Source of the DNA: Hydractinia symbiolongicarpus
Taxonomy: Eukaryota > Cnidaria > Hydrozoa > Anthoathecata > Hydractiniidae
Reading direction: 5' to 3'
Assembly: GCF_029227915.1 (NCBI RefSeq)
Contig: NC_079886.1
Coordinates: 3,968,001 to 4,032,000, forward strand
Length of the DNA stretch: 64,000 bases
Part shown: positions 1-12,500 of the stretch, piece by piece
Numbering within the stretch: the first letter of the stretch is position 1
How the letters are laid out: every line of letters starts with the position of its first letter
Notes under the pieces: generated by a model
Seen by the model: only the letters and a program-made list of their open reading frames with translations
Database searches by the model: none
What the model was told of the DNA's origin: nothing
Translations under genes and position numbers: made by a program

Positions 1-836
1 TGTTATTTCATGGAGTCCAATTGTCTCATTCATCACATTTATAAATGTAAAGTCCAAAATCAGTTCAATTAAGTCCCGCAGTCAATCTTTTCACTGTTAA
101 AAGCGATACAACCTAGTAATATCAGAAAAACATCGCTAAACACATGTTGGTACGAATATGTGACGTAACCGTTGTAACAGAAATGGACTGATACCGTTAG
201 AAAGTCAATGAAATGTAGTTTTTGAAACTGTCTCAATTTCTTCAGTGTGTGATAACGGCTAGAATTGGTTCCACAGTAAAAAATGACTTATATATATACA
301 TTTTTAATTGAAGCGCTACCACAGCGCCCAGTGTAATCGCTGAGCACCGGCAATCATGCCAATTTAAAAAGAATGTTATTTCATGGAGTAAAATTGTCTC
401 ATTCATCACATTTGGCAGGTCACAGTCCAAAATCAGTTAAATTAAGTCCCATAGTCAATCGTTTCACTGTTAAAAGCGATGCAACCTAGTAATATCAGAA
501 AAATATCACTAAATACATGTGGGTACGAATATGTGACGCAACCGTTATAACAGAAACGGACTGATACCGTTAGAAATTCAATGAAATGTAGTTTTTGAAA
601 CTGTCTCAATTTCCTTAGCGTGCGATAACGGCTAGGATTGGTCCCACAGTAAAGAATGACTTATATATCCACAATTTTAAATAAAGCGCTACCACAGCGC
701 CCAGTGTAATCGCTGAGTTCCGTCAATCATGCCAATTTAAGAAGAATGTTATTGCATGGAGTCCAATTGTCTCATTCATCACATTTATAAAGTTAAAGTC
801 CAAAATCAGTTCAATTAAGTCCCGCAGTCAATCGTT

Positions 837-1067
837 TCACTGTTAAAAGCGATACAACCTAGTAATATCAGAAAAATATCGCTAAACACATGTTGGTACG
901 AATATGTGACGCAACCGTTGTAACAGAAACGGACTCATACCGAGTGAATTCCAACAATCATGTCAAATTAAAAAGAATGTTATATTTAAGAGTCCAATTG
1001 TGTCATTTATTACATTTATAAGTTCAGATTCCAAAATCAGTTCAATTAAGTCCCACAGTCAATCGTT
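837..1067 (+). repeat. Shortened 231-bp monomer
   Basis: Equivalent points at 837 and 1068 are 231 bp apart instead of 373, so 142 bp are missing. The join is at about 942-945, where cataccgag runs directly into tgaattccaac. The missing part is the segment from the third CCGTT motif to the word tgtaatcg. An intact relative with the same tgaattccaac variant lies at 9,151. The same shortened monomer recurs at 10,393-10,623, carried by the 9,556-bp duplication. Confidence 0.93.
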
Positions 1068-3289
1068 TCACTGTTAAAAGCCACGCAACCTAGTAATATC
1101 AGAAAAATATCGCTAAATACATGTTGGTACGCATATGTGATGCAACCGTTGTAACTGAAACGGACTGATACCGTTAGAAAGTCAACGAAATGTAGTTATT
1201 GAAACTGTCTCTATTTCTTCAGCGTGCGATAACGGCTAGGATTGGACCCACAGTAAAAAGTGACTTATTTATCTACATTATTAAATGAAGCGATACCACA
1301 GCGCCCAGTGTAACCTCTGAGTTCCGTCAATCATGACAATTTAAGAAGAATGTTATTTCATGGAGTCCAATTGTCTCATTCATCACATTTATAAAGTTAA
1401 AGTCCAAAATCAGTTCAATTAAGTCCCGCAGTCAATCGTTTCACTGTTAAAAGCGATACAACCTAGTAATATCAGAAAAATATCGCTAAACACATGTTGG
1501 TACGAATATGTGACGTAACCGTTGTAACAGAAACGGACTGATACCGTTAGAAAGTCAATGAAATGTAGTTTTTGAAACTGTCTCAATTTCTTCAGTGTGT
1601 GATAACGGCTAGAATTGGTTCCACAGTAAAAAATGACTTATATATATACATTTTTAATTGAAGCGCTACCACAGCGCCAAGTGTAATCGCTGAGCACCGG
1701 CAATCATGCCAATATAAAAAGAATGTTATTTCATGGAGTAAAATTGTCTCATTCATCACATTTGTCAGGTCACAGTCCAAAATCAGTTAAATTAAGTCCC
1801 ATAGTCAATCGTTTCACTGTTAAAAGCGATGCAACCTAGTAATATCAGAAAAATATCGCTAAATACATGTTGGTACGAAAATGTGACCCAACCGTTGTAA
1901 CTGAAACGGACTGATACCGTTAGAAAGTCAACGAAATGTAGTTATTGAAACTGTCTCTATTTCTTCAGCGTGCGATAACGGCTAGGATTGGACCCACAGT
2001 AAAAAATGACTTATTTATCTACATTATTAAATGAAGCGATACCACAGCGCCCAGTGTAACCTCTGAGTTCCGTCAATCATGACAATTTAAGAAGAATGTT
2101 ATTTCATGGAGTCCAATTGTCTCATTCATCACATTTATAAAGTTAAAGTCCAAAATCAGTTCAATTAAGTCCCGCAGTCAATCGTTTCACTGTTAAAAGC
2201 GATACAACCTAGTAATATCAGAAAAATATCGCTAAACACATGTTGGTACGAATATGTGACGTAACCGTTGTAACAGAAACGGACTGATACCGTTAGAAAG
2301 TCAATGAAATGTAGTTTTTGAAACTGTCTCAATTTCTTCAGTGTGTGATAACGGCTAGAATTGGTTCCACAGTAAAAAATGACTTATATATATACATTTT
2401 TAATTGAAGCGCTACCACAGCGCCCAGTGTAATCGCTGAGCACCGGCAATCATGCCAATATAAAAAGAATGTTATTTCATGGAGTAAAATTGTCTCATTC
2501 ATCACATTTGTCAGGTCACAGTCCAAAATCAGTTAAATTAAGTCCCATAGTCAATCGTTTCACTGTTAAAAGCGATGCAACCTAGTAATATCAGAAAAAT
2601 ATCGCTAAATACATGTTGGTACGAAAATGTGACCCAACCGTTGTAACTGAAACGGACTGATACCGTTAGAAAGTTAATGAAATGCAGTTTTTGAAACTGT
2701 CTCAATTTCCTCGGCGTGCGATAGCGGCTAGGATTGGTCCCACAGTAAAAAATGACTTATATATCTACATTTTTAAATGAAGCGCTACCACAGTGCCCAG
2801 TTTAATCGCTGAGTTCCGGCAATCATCCCAATTTAAGAAGAATGTTATTTCATGGAGTCCAATAGTCTCAATTATCACACTTATAAAGTTAAAGTCCAAA
2901 ATCAGTTCAATTAAGCCCCACAGTCAATTGTTTCACAGTTAAAAGCGATACAACCTAGTAATATCAGAAAAATATCGCTAAACACATGTTTGTACGAATA
3001 TGTGACGCAACCGTTGTAACAGAAACGGACTGATATCGTTAGAAAGTCAATGAAATGTAGTTTTTGAAACTGTCTCAATTTCTTCAGCGTGCAATAACGG
3101 CCAAGTTAGGTCCCACAGTAAAAAATGACTTATATATCTACATTTTTAAATGAAGCGCTACCACAGCGCACAGTGTAATCGCTGAGTTCCGTCAATCATG
3201 CCAATTTAGGAAGGATTTTATTGCATGGAGTCCAATTGTCTCTATTATCACATTTATAAAGTTGAAGTCCAAAATCAGTTCAAGTAAGT

Positions 3290-6200
3290 TCCACAGTCAA
3301 TTGTTTCACTGTTAAAAGCGATGCAACCTAGTAATATCAGAAAAATATCACTAAATACATGTGGGTACGAATATGTGACGCAACCGTTATAACAGAAACG
3401 GACTGATACCGTTAGAAATTCAATGAAATGTAGTTTTTGAAACTGTCTCAATTTCCTTAGCGTGCGATAACGGCTAGGATTGGTCCCACAGTAAAGAATG
3501 ACTTATATATCTACAATTTTAAATGAAGCGCTACCACAGCGCCCAGTGTAATCGCTGAGTTCCGTCAATCATGCCAATTTAAGAAGAATGTTATTGCATG
3601 GAGTCCAATTGTCTCATTCATCACATTTATAAAGTTAAAGTCCAAAATCAGTTCAATTAAGTCCCGCAGTCAATCGTTTCACTGTTAAAAGCGATACAAC
3701 CTAGTAATATCAGAAAAATATCGCTAAACACATGTTGGTACGAATATGTGACGCAACCGTTGTAACAGAAACGGACTGATACCGTTAGAAAGTCAATGAA
3801 ATGTAGTTTTTGAAACTGTCTCAATTTCTTCAGTGTGTGATAACGGCTAGAATTGGTTCCACAGTAAAAAATGACTTATATATATACATTTTTAATTGAA
3901 GCGCTACCACAGCGCCCAGTGTAATCGCTGAGCACCGGCAATCATGCCAATATAAAAAGAATGTTATTTCATGGAGTAAAATTGTCTCAGTCATCACATT
4001 TGTCAGGTCACAGTCCAAAATCAGTTAAATTAAGTCCCCTAGTCAATCGTTTCACTGTTAAAAGCGATGCAACCTAGGAATATCAGAAAAATATCGCTAA
4101 ATACATGTTGGTACGAAAATGTGACCCAACCGTTGTAACTGAAACGGACTGATACCGTTAGAAAGTTAATGAAATGCAGTTTTTGAAACTGTCTCAATTT
4201 CCTCGGCGTGCGATAGCGGCTAGGATTGGTCCCACAGTAAAAAATGACTTATATATCTACATTTTTAAATGAAGCGCTACCACAGTGCCCAGTTTAATCG
4301 CTGAGTTCCGGCAATCATCCCAATTTAAGAAGAATGTTATTTCATGGAGTCCAATAGTCTCAATTATCACACTTATAAAGTTAAAGTCCAAAATCAGTTC
4401 AATTAAGCCCCACAGTCAATTGTTTCACTGTTAAAAGCGATACAACCTAGTAATATCAGAAAAATATCGCTAAACACATGTTTGTACGAATATGTGACGC
4501 AACCGTTGTAACAGAAACGGACTGATATCGTTAGGAAGTCAATGAAATGTAGTTTTTGAAACTGTCTCAATTTCTTCAGCGTGCAATAACGGCCAAGTTA
4601 GGTCCCACAGTAAAAAATGTCTTATATATCTACATTTTTAAATGAAGCGCTACCACAGCGCACAGTGTAATCGCTGAGTTCCGTCAATCATGCCAATTTA
4701 GGAAGAATTTTATTGCATGGAGTCCAATTGTCTCTATTATCACATTTATAAAGTTGAAGTCCAAAATCAGTTCAAGTAAGTTCCACAGTCAATCGTTTCA
4801 CTGTTAAAAGCGATGCAACCTAGTAATATCAGAAAAATATCACTAAATACATGTGGGTACGAATATGTGACGCAACCGTTATAACAGAAACGGACTGATA
4901 CCGTTAGAAATTCAATGAAATGTAGTTTTTGAAACTGTCTCAATTTCCTTAGCGTGCGATGACGGCTAGGATTGGTCCCACAGTAAAGAATGACTTATAT
5001 ATCTACAATTTTAAATGAAGCGCTACCACAGCGCCCAGTGTAATCGCTGAGTTCCGTCAATCATGCCAATTTAAAAAGAATGTTATTGCATGGAGTCCAA
5101 TTGTCTCAATTATCACATTTATAAAGTTTAAGTCCCAAATCAGTTCATGTAAGTGCCACAGTCAATTGTTTCACTGTTAAAAGCGATGCAACCTAGTAAT
5201 ATCAGAAAAATATCACTAAATACATGTGGGTACGAATATGTGACGCAACCGTTATAACAGAAACGGACTGATACCGTTAGAAATTCAATGAAATGTAGTT
5301 TTTGAAACTGTCTCAATTTCCTTAGCGTGCGATAACGGCTAGGATTGGTCCCACAGTAAAGAATGACTTATATATCTACAATTTTAAATGAAGCGCTACC
5401 ACAGCGCCCAGTGTAATCGCTGAGTTCCGTCAATCATGCCAATTTAAGAAGAATGTTATTGCATGGAGTCCAATTGTCTCATTCATCACATTTATAAAGT
5501 TAAAGTCCAAAATCAGTTCAATTAAGTCCCGCAGTCAATCGTTTCACTGTTAAAAGCGATACAACCTAGCAATATCAGAAAAATATCGCTAAACACATGT
5601 TGGTACGAATATGTGACGCAACCGTTGTAACAGAAACGGACTGATACCGTTAGAAAGTCAATGAAATGTAGTTTTTGAAACTGTCTCAATTTCTTCAGTG
5701 TGTGATAACGGCTAGAATTGGTTCCACAGTAAAAAATGACTTATATATATACATTTTTAATTGAAGCGCTACCACAGCGCCCAGTGTAATCGCTGAGCAC
5801 CGGCAATCATGCCAATATAAAAAGAATGTTATTTCATGGAGTAAAATTGTCTCAGTCATCACATTTGTCAGGTCACAGTCCAAAATCAGTTAAATTAAGT
5901 CCCCTAGTCAATCGTTTCACTGTTAAAAGCGATGCAACCTAGGAATATCAGAAAAATATCGCTAAATACATGTTGGTACGAAAATGTGACCCAACCGTTG
6001 TAACTGAAACGGACTGATACCGTTAGAAAGTTAATGAAATGCAGTTTTTGAAACTGTCTCAATTTCCTCGGCGTGCGATAGCGGCTAGGATTGGTCCCAC
6101 AGTAAAAAATGACTTATATATCTACATTTTTAAATGAAGCGCTACCACAGTGCCCAGTTTAATCGCTGAGTTCCGGCAATCATCCCAATTTAAGAAGAAT

Positions 6201-7040
6201 GTTATTTCATGGAGTCCAATAGTCTCAATTATCACACTTATAAAGTTAAAGTCCAAAATCAGTTCAATTAAGCCCCACAGTCAATTGTTTCACTGTTAAA
6301 AGCGATACAACCTAGTAATATCAGAAAAATATCGCTAAACACATGTTTGTACGAATATGTGACGCAACCGTTGTAACAGAAACGGACTGATATCGTTAGG
6401 AAGTCAATGAAATGTAGTTTTTGAAACTGTCTCAATTTCTTCAGCGTGCAATAACGGCCAAGTTAGGTCCCACAGTAAAAAATGTCTTATATATCTACAT
6501 TTTTAAATGAAGCGCTACCACAGCGCACAGTGTAATCGCTGAGTTCCGTCAATCATGCCAATTTAGGAAGAATTTTATTGCATGGAGTCCAATTGTCTCT
6601 ATTATCACATTTATAAAGTTGAAGTCCAAAATCAGTTCAAGTAAGTTCCACAGTCAATCGTTTCACTGTTAAAAGCGATGCAACCTAGTAATATCAGAAA
6701 AATATCACTAAATACATGTGGGTACGAATATGTGACGCAACCGTTATAACAGAAACGGACTGATACCGTTAGAAATTCAATGAAATGTAGTTTTTGAAAC
6801 TGTCTCAATTTCCTTAGCGTGCGATGACGGCTAGGATTGGTCCCACAGTAAAGAATGACTTATATATCTACAATTTTAAATGAAGCGCTACCACAGCGCC
6901 CAGTGTAATCGCTGAGTTCCGTCAATCATGCCAATTTAAAAAGAATGTTATTGCATGGAGTCCAATTGTCTCAATTATCACATTTATAAAGTTTAAGTCC
7001 CAAATCAGTTCATGTAAGTGCCACAGTCAATTGTTTCACT
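3290..7040 (+). repeat. Tandem 5-monomer higher-order repeat, 1,865 bp, two copies
   Basis: About 3,290-5,155 is repeated directly at about 5,155-7,040 with an offset of 1,865 bp (5 x 373). Rare variants are shared at the same offset: aaaaatgtcttat near 4,612 and 6,477, cgatgacggc near 4,957 and 6,822, and the minus-strand codon variant near 3,991 and 5,856. The flanks diverge on both sides (cagttcaagtaagttcc against cagttcatgtaagtgcc at the left), which sets the approximate edges. Confidence 0.9.
3757..3930 (+). other. Cluster of short dyads inside one monomer (example)
   Basis: One representative monomer shows several short inverted repeats. CCGTT at 3757-3761 can pair with AACGG at 3770-3774, which can also pair with CCGTT at 3782-3786; a further AACGG lies at 3842-3846. 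AGTTT (3805-3809) and AAACT (3813-3817) flank a 3-base loop. GCGCT (3901-3905) pairs with AGCGC (3911-3915), and CAGCG (3910-3914) with CGCTG (3926-3930), so these two pairings compete. Many other monomers keep the same words. The hairpins are visible in sequence; any role in DNA or RNA is not established. Confidence 0.6.
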
Positions 7041-9556
7041 GTTAAAAGTGATGCAACCTGGTAATATCAGAAAGATATCGCTAAATACATGTTGGTACGA
7101 ATATATGATGCAACCGTTGTAACAGAAACGGGCTGATACCGTTAGAAAGTCAATGAAATTTAGTTTTTGAAAGTGTCTCAATTTCTTCAGCGTGCGATAA
7201 CGGCTAGCATTGGTCCCACAGTAAAAAATGACTTATATATCTACATTTTTAAATGAAGCGCTACCACAGCGCCCAGTGTAATCGCTGAGTACCGGAAATC
7301 ATGACAATTTAAGAAGAATGTGATTTCATGGAGTCCAATTGTCTCATTTATCACATTTGTAAGGTCACAGTCAAAAATCAGTTCAATTAAGTCCCACAGT
7401 CAATCGTTTCACTGTTAAAAGCGATGCAACCTAGTAATATCCGAAAGATATCGCTAAATACATGTTGGTACGAATATGTGACGGAACTGTTGTAACTGAA
7501 ACGGACAGATACCGTTAGAAAGTCAATGAAATGTAGTTGTTGAAACTGTCTCTATTTCTTCAGCGTGCGATAACGGCTAGGATTGGTCCTACAGTAAAGA
7601 ATGACTTATTTATCTCCATTTTTAAATGAAGCGCTACCACAGCGCACAGTGTAATCGCTGAGTTTCGTCAATCATGCCAATTTAGGAAGAATTTTATTGC
7701 ATGGAGTCCAATTGTCTCTATTATCACATTTATAAAGTTGAAGTCCAAAATCAGTTCAAGTAAGTCCCACAGTCAATCGTTTCACTGTTAAAAGCGATGC
7801 AACCTAGTAATATCAGAAAAATATCACTAAATACATGTTGGTACGAATATGTGACGCAACCGTTGTAACAGAAACGGACTGATACCGTTAGAAAGTCAAT
7901 GAAATGTAGTTTTTGAAACTGTCTCAATTTCTTTAGCGTGCAATAACGGCTAAGATAGGTCCCACAGTAAAAAATGACTTATATATCTACATTTTTAAAT
8001 GAAGCGCTACCACAGCGCACAGTGTAATCGCTGAGTTTCGTCAATCATGCCAATTTAGGAAGAATTTTATTGCATGGAGTCCTATTGTCTCTATTATCAC
8101 ATTTATAAAGTTGAACTCCAAAATCAGTTCAAGTAAGTCCCACAGTCAATCGTTTCACTGTTAAAAGCGATGCAACCTAGTAATATCAGAAAAATATCAC
8201 TAAATACATGTTGGTACGAATATGTGACGCAACCGTTATAACAGAAACGGACTGATACCGTTAGAAAGTCAATGAAATGTAGTCTTTGAAACTGTCTTAA
8301 TTTCTTTAGCGTGCGATAACGGCTAGGATTGGTCCCACAGTAAAAAATGACTTATATATCTACATTTTTAAATGAAGCGCTACCACAGCGCCCAGTGTAA
8401 TCGCTGAGTTCCGTCAATCATGCCAATTTAAGAAGAATGTTATTGCATGGAGTCCAATTGTCTCAATTATCACATTTATAAAGTTTAAGTCCCAAATCAG
8501 TTCATGTAAGTGCCACAGTCAATTGTTTCACTGATAAAAGCGATGCAACCTAGTAATATCAGAAAAATATCGCTAAATACATGTTGGTACGAAAATGTGA
8601 CCCAAGCGTTGTAACTAAAACGGACTGATACCGTTAGAAAGTCAATGAAATGTAGTTTTCGAAAATCTTTCAACTTTTTCGGCGTGCGATAGCGGCTAGG
8701 ATTGGTCCCACAGTAAAAAATGAATTATATATCTACATTTTTAAATGAAGCGCTACCACAGCGCCTAGTTTAACCGCTGAGTTCCGGCAATCATGCCAAT
8801 TTAAGAAGAATGTTATTTCATGGAGTCCAATTGTCTCATTCATCACATTTGTAAGGTCACAGTCCAAAATCAGTTCAATTAAGTCCCACAGTCAATCGTT
8901 TCACTGTTAAAAGCGATACAACCTAGTAATATCAGAAAAATATCGCTAAACACATGTTGGTACGAATATGTGACGCAACCGTTGTAACAGAAACGGACTG
9001 ATACCGTTAGAAAGTCAATGAAATGTAGTTTTTGAAACTGTCTCTATTTCTTAAGTGCGCGTTAACGGCTAGGATTGTTCCCACAGTAAAAAATGACTTA
9101 TTATTTCAAATTTTTAAATAAAGGGCTACAACAGCGTCCAGTGTAATCGGTGAATTCCAACAATCATGTCAAATTAAAAAGAATGTTATATTTAAGAGTC
9201 CAATTGTGTCATTTATTACATTTATAAGTTCAGATTCCAAAATCAGTTCAATTAAGTCCCACAGTCAATCGTTTCACTGTTAAAAGCCACGCAACCTAGT
9301 AATATCAGAAAAATATCGCTAAATACATGTTGGTACGCATATGTGATGCAACCGTTGTAACTGAAACGGACTGATACCGTTAGAAAGTCAACGAAATGTA
9401 GTTATTGAAACTGTCTCTATTTCTTCAGCGTGCGATAACGGCTAGGATTGGACCCACAGTAAAAAGTGACTTATTTATCTACATTATTAAATGAAGCGAT
9501 ACCACAGCGCCCAGTGTAACCTCTGAGTTCCGTCAATCATGACAATTAAAGAAGAA
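7041..9556 (+). repeat. Satellite monomers without a clear local higher-order period
   Basis: About seven 373-bp monomers lie here with less regular variant order. They include types with aacctggtaatatc and atatatgatgcaacc. From 9,151 the monomer carries the distinctive words tgaattccaac and tatatttaagagtcc, the intact relative of the shortened monomers at 837 and 10,393. The stretch 9,151-9,556 matches 945-1,350 at an offset of 8,206 bp (22 x 373). No gene or non-satellite insertion was seen. Confidence 0.85.
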
Positions 9557-12500
9557 TGTTATTTCATGGAGTCCAATTGTCTCATTCATCACATTTATAA
9601 ATGTAAAGTCCAAAATCAGTTCAATTAAGTCCCGCAGTCAATCTTTTCACTGTTAAAAGCGATACAACCTAGTAATATCAGAAAAATATCGCTAAACACA
9701 TGTTGGTACGAATATGTGACGTAACCGTTGTAACAGAAATGGACTGATACCGTTAGAAAGTCAATGAAATGTAGTTTTTGAAACTGTCTCAATTTCTTCA
9801 GTGTGTGATAACGGCTAGAATTGGTTCCACAGTAAAAAATGACTTATATATATACATTTTTAATTGAAGCGCTACCACAGCGCCCAGTGTAATCGCTGAG
9901 CACCGGCAATCATGCCAATTTAAAAAGAATGTTATTTCATGGAGTAAAATTGTCTCATTCATCACATTTGGCAGGTCACAGTCCAAAATCAGTTAAATTA
10001 AGTCCCATAGTCAATCGTTTCACTGTTAAAAGCGATGCAACCTAGTAATATCAGAAAAATATCACTAAATACATGTGGGTACGAATATGTGACGCAACCG
10101 TTATAACAGAAACGGACTGATACCGTTAGAAATTCAATGAAATGTAGTTTTTGAAACTGTCTCAATTTCCTTAGCGTGCGATAACGGCTAGGATTGGTCC
10201 CACAGTAAAGAATGACTTATATATCCACAATTTTAAATAAAGCGCTACCACAGCGCCCAGTGTAATCGCTGAGTTCCGTCAATCATGCCAATTTAAGAAG
10301 AATGTTATTGCATGGAGTCCAATTGTCTCATTCATCACATTTATAAAGTTAAAGTCCAAAATCAGTTCAATTAAGTCCCGCAGTCAATCGTTTCACTGTT
10401 AAAAGCGATACAACCTAGTAATATCAGAAAAATATCGCTAAACACATGTTGGTACGAATTTGTGACGCAACCGTTGTAACAGAAACGGACTCATACCGAG
10501 TGAATTCCAACAATCATGTGAAATTAAAAAGAATGTTATATTTAAGAGTCCAATTGTGTCATTTATTACATTTATAAGTTCAGATTCCAAAATCAGTTCA
10601 ATTAAGTCCCACAGTCAATCGTTTCACTGTTAAAAGCCACGCAACCTAGTAATATCAGAAAAATATCGCTAAATACATGTTGGTACGCATATGTGATGCA
10701 ACCGTTGTAACTGAAACGGACTGATACCGTTAGAAAGTCAACGAAATGTAGTTATTGAAACTGTCTCTATTTCTTCAGCGTGCGATAACGGCTAGGATTG
10801 GACCCACAGTAAAAAGTGACTTATTTATCTACATTATTAAATGAAGCGATACCACAGCGCCCAGTGTAACCTCTGAGTTCCGTCAATCATGACAATTTAA
10901 GAAGAATGTTATTTCATGGAGTCCAATTGTCTCATTCATCACATTTATAAAGTTAAAGTCTAAAATCAGTTCAATTAAGTCCCGCAGTCAATCGTTTCAC
11001 TGTTAAAAGCGATACAACCTAGTAATATCAGAAAAATATCGCTAAACACATGTTGGTACGAATATGTGACGTAACCGTTGTAACAGAAACGGACTGATAC
11101 CGTTAGAAAGTCAATGAAATGTAGTTTTTGAAACTGTCTCAATTTCTTCAGTGTGTGATAACGGCTAGAATTGGTTCCACAGTAAAAAATGACTTATATA
11201 TATACATTTTTAATTGAAGCGCTACCACAGCGCCCAGTGTAATCGCTGAGCACCGGCAATCATGCCAATATAAAAGGAATGTTATTTCATGGAGTAAAAT
11301 TGTCTCATTCATCACATTTGTCAGGTCACAGTCCAAAATCAGTTAAATTAAGTCCCATAGTCAATCGTTTCACTGTTAAAAGCGATGCAACCTAGTAATA
11401 TCAGAAAAACATCGCTAAATACATGTTGGTACGAAAATGTGACCCAACCGTTGTAACTGAAACGGACTGATACCGTTAGAAAGTCAACGAAATGTAGTTA
11501 TTGAAACTGTCTCTATTTCTTCAGCGTGCGATAACGGCTAGGATTGGACCCACAGTAAAAAGTGACTTATTTATCTACATTATTAAATGAAGCGATACCA
11601 CAGCGCCCAGTGTAACCTCTGAGTTCCGTCAATCATGACAATTTAAGAAGAATGTTATTTCATGGAGTCCAATTGTCTCATTCATCACATTTATAAAGTT
11701 AAAGTCCAAAATCAGTTCAATTAAGTCCCGCAGTCAATCGTTTCACTGTTAAAAGCGATACAACCTAGTAATATCAGAAAAATATCGCTAAACACATGTT
11801 GGTACGAATATGTGACGTAACCGTTGTAACAGAAACGGACTGATACCGTTAGAAAGTCAATGAAATGTAGTTTTTGAAACTGTCTCAATTTCTTCAGTGT
11901 GTGATAACGGCTAGAATTGGTTCCACAGTAAAAAATGACTTATATATATACATTTTTAATTGAAGCGCTACCACAGCGCCCAGTGTAATCGCTGAGCACC
12001 GGCAATCATGCCAATATAAAAAGAATGTTATTTCATGGAGCAAAATTGTCTCATTCATCACATTTGTCAGGTCACAGTCCAAAATCAGTTAAATTAAGTC
12101 CCATAGTCAATCGTTTCACTGTTAAAAGCGATGCAACCTAGTAATATCAGAAAAATATCGCTAAATACATGTTGGTACGAAAATGTGACCCAACCGTTGT
12201 AACTGAAACGGACTGATACCGTTAGAAAGTTAATGAAATGCAGTTTTTGAAACTGTCTCAATTTCCTCGGCGTGCGATAGCGGCTAGGATTGGTCCCACA
12301 GTAAAAAATGACTTATATATCTACATTTTTAAATGAAGCGCTACCACAGTGCCCAGTTTAATCGCTGAGTTCCGGCAATCATCCCAATTTAAGAAGAATG
12401 TTATTTCATGGAGTCCAATAGTCTCAATTATCACACTTATAAAGTTAAAGTCCAAAATCAGTTCAATTAAGCCCCACAGTCAATTGTTTCACTGTTAAAA

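Larger units (their letters stand above)
1..4660 (+). repeat. 9,556-bp-spaced duplication, left copy
   Basis: This block matches 9,557-14,216 base for base apart from scattered single changes. Landmarks at 1, 242, 943, 1592, 2338 and 3830 all recur exactly 9,556 bp later. The offset is 26 monomers minus 142 bp, because the block contains one shortened monomer. The match breaks near 4,660, where this copy has agcgcacag and the other has agcgcccag. Point differences include aaaacatcgc near 148 against aaaatatcgc near 9,685. The left edge is the window edge, so the true copy may be longer. Confidence 0.93.

Noticed and set aside
242-430. A 62-residue minus-strand ORF conserved 14 times (242, 1592, 2338, 3830, 5695, 9798 and later)
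   Set aside because: It lies wholly within satellite monomers, recurs at the monomer period, is closed by stops in most other monomers, and resembles no known domain. Its conservation follows from DNA homogenisation, so it is not called as a gene.
2635-2665. C/EBP-ATF or CRE-like word tgacgcaa in monomers
   Set aside because: An eight-base word in an AT-rich repeat is weak evidence; variants such as tgacccaa and tgatgcaa are common, so it is not annotated as a regulatory site.
7100-7140. Possible CENP-B box around aaacgggctg in many monomers
   Set aside because: CGGG and one upstream A fit the box, but the essential TTCG half is tgta at the expected spacing, so the core is not met.
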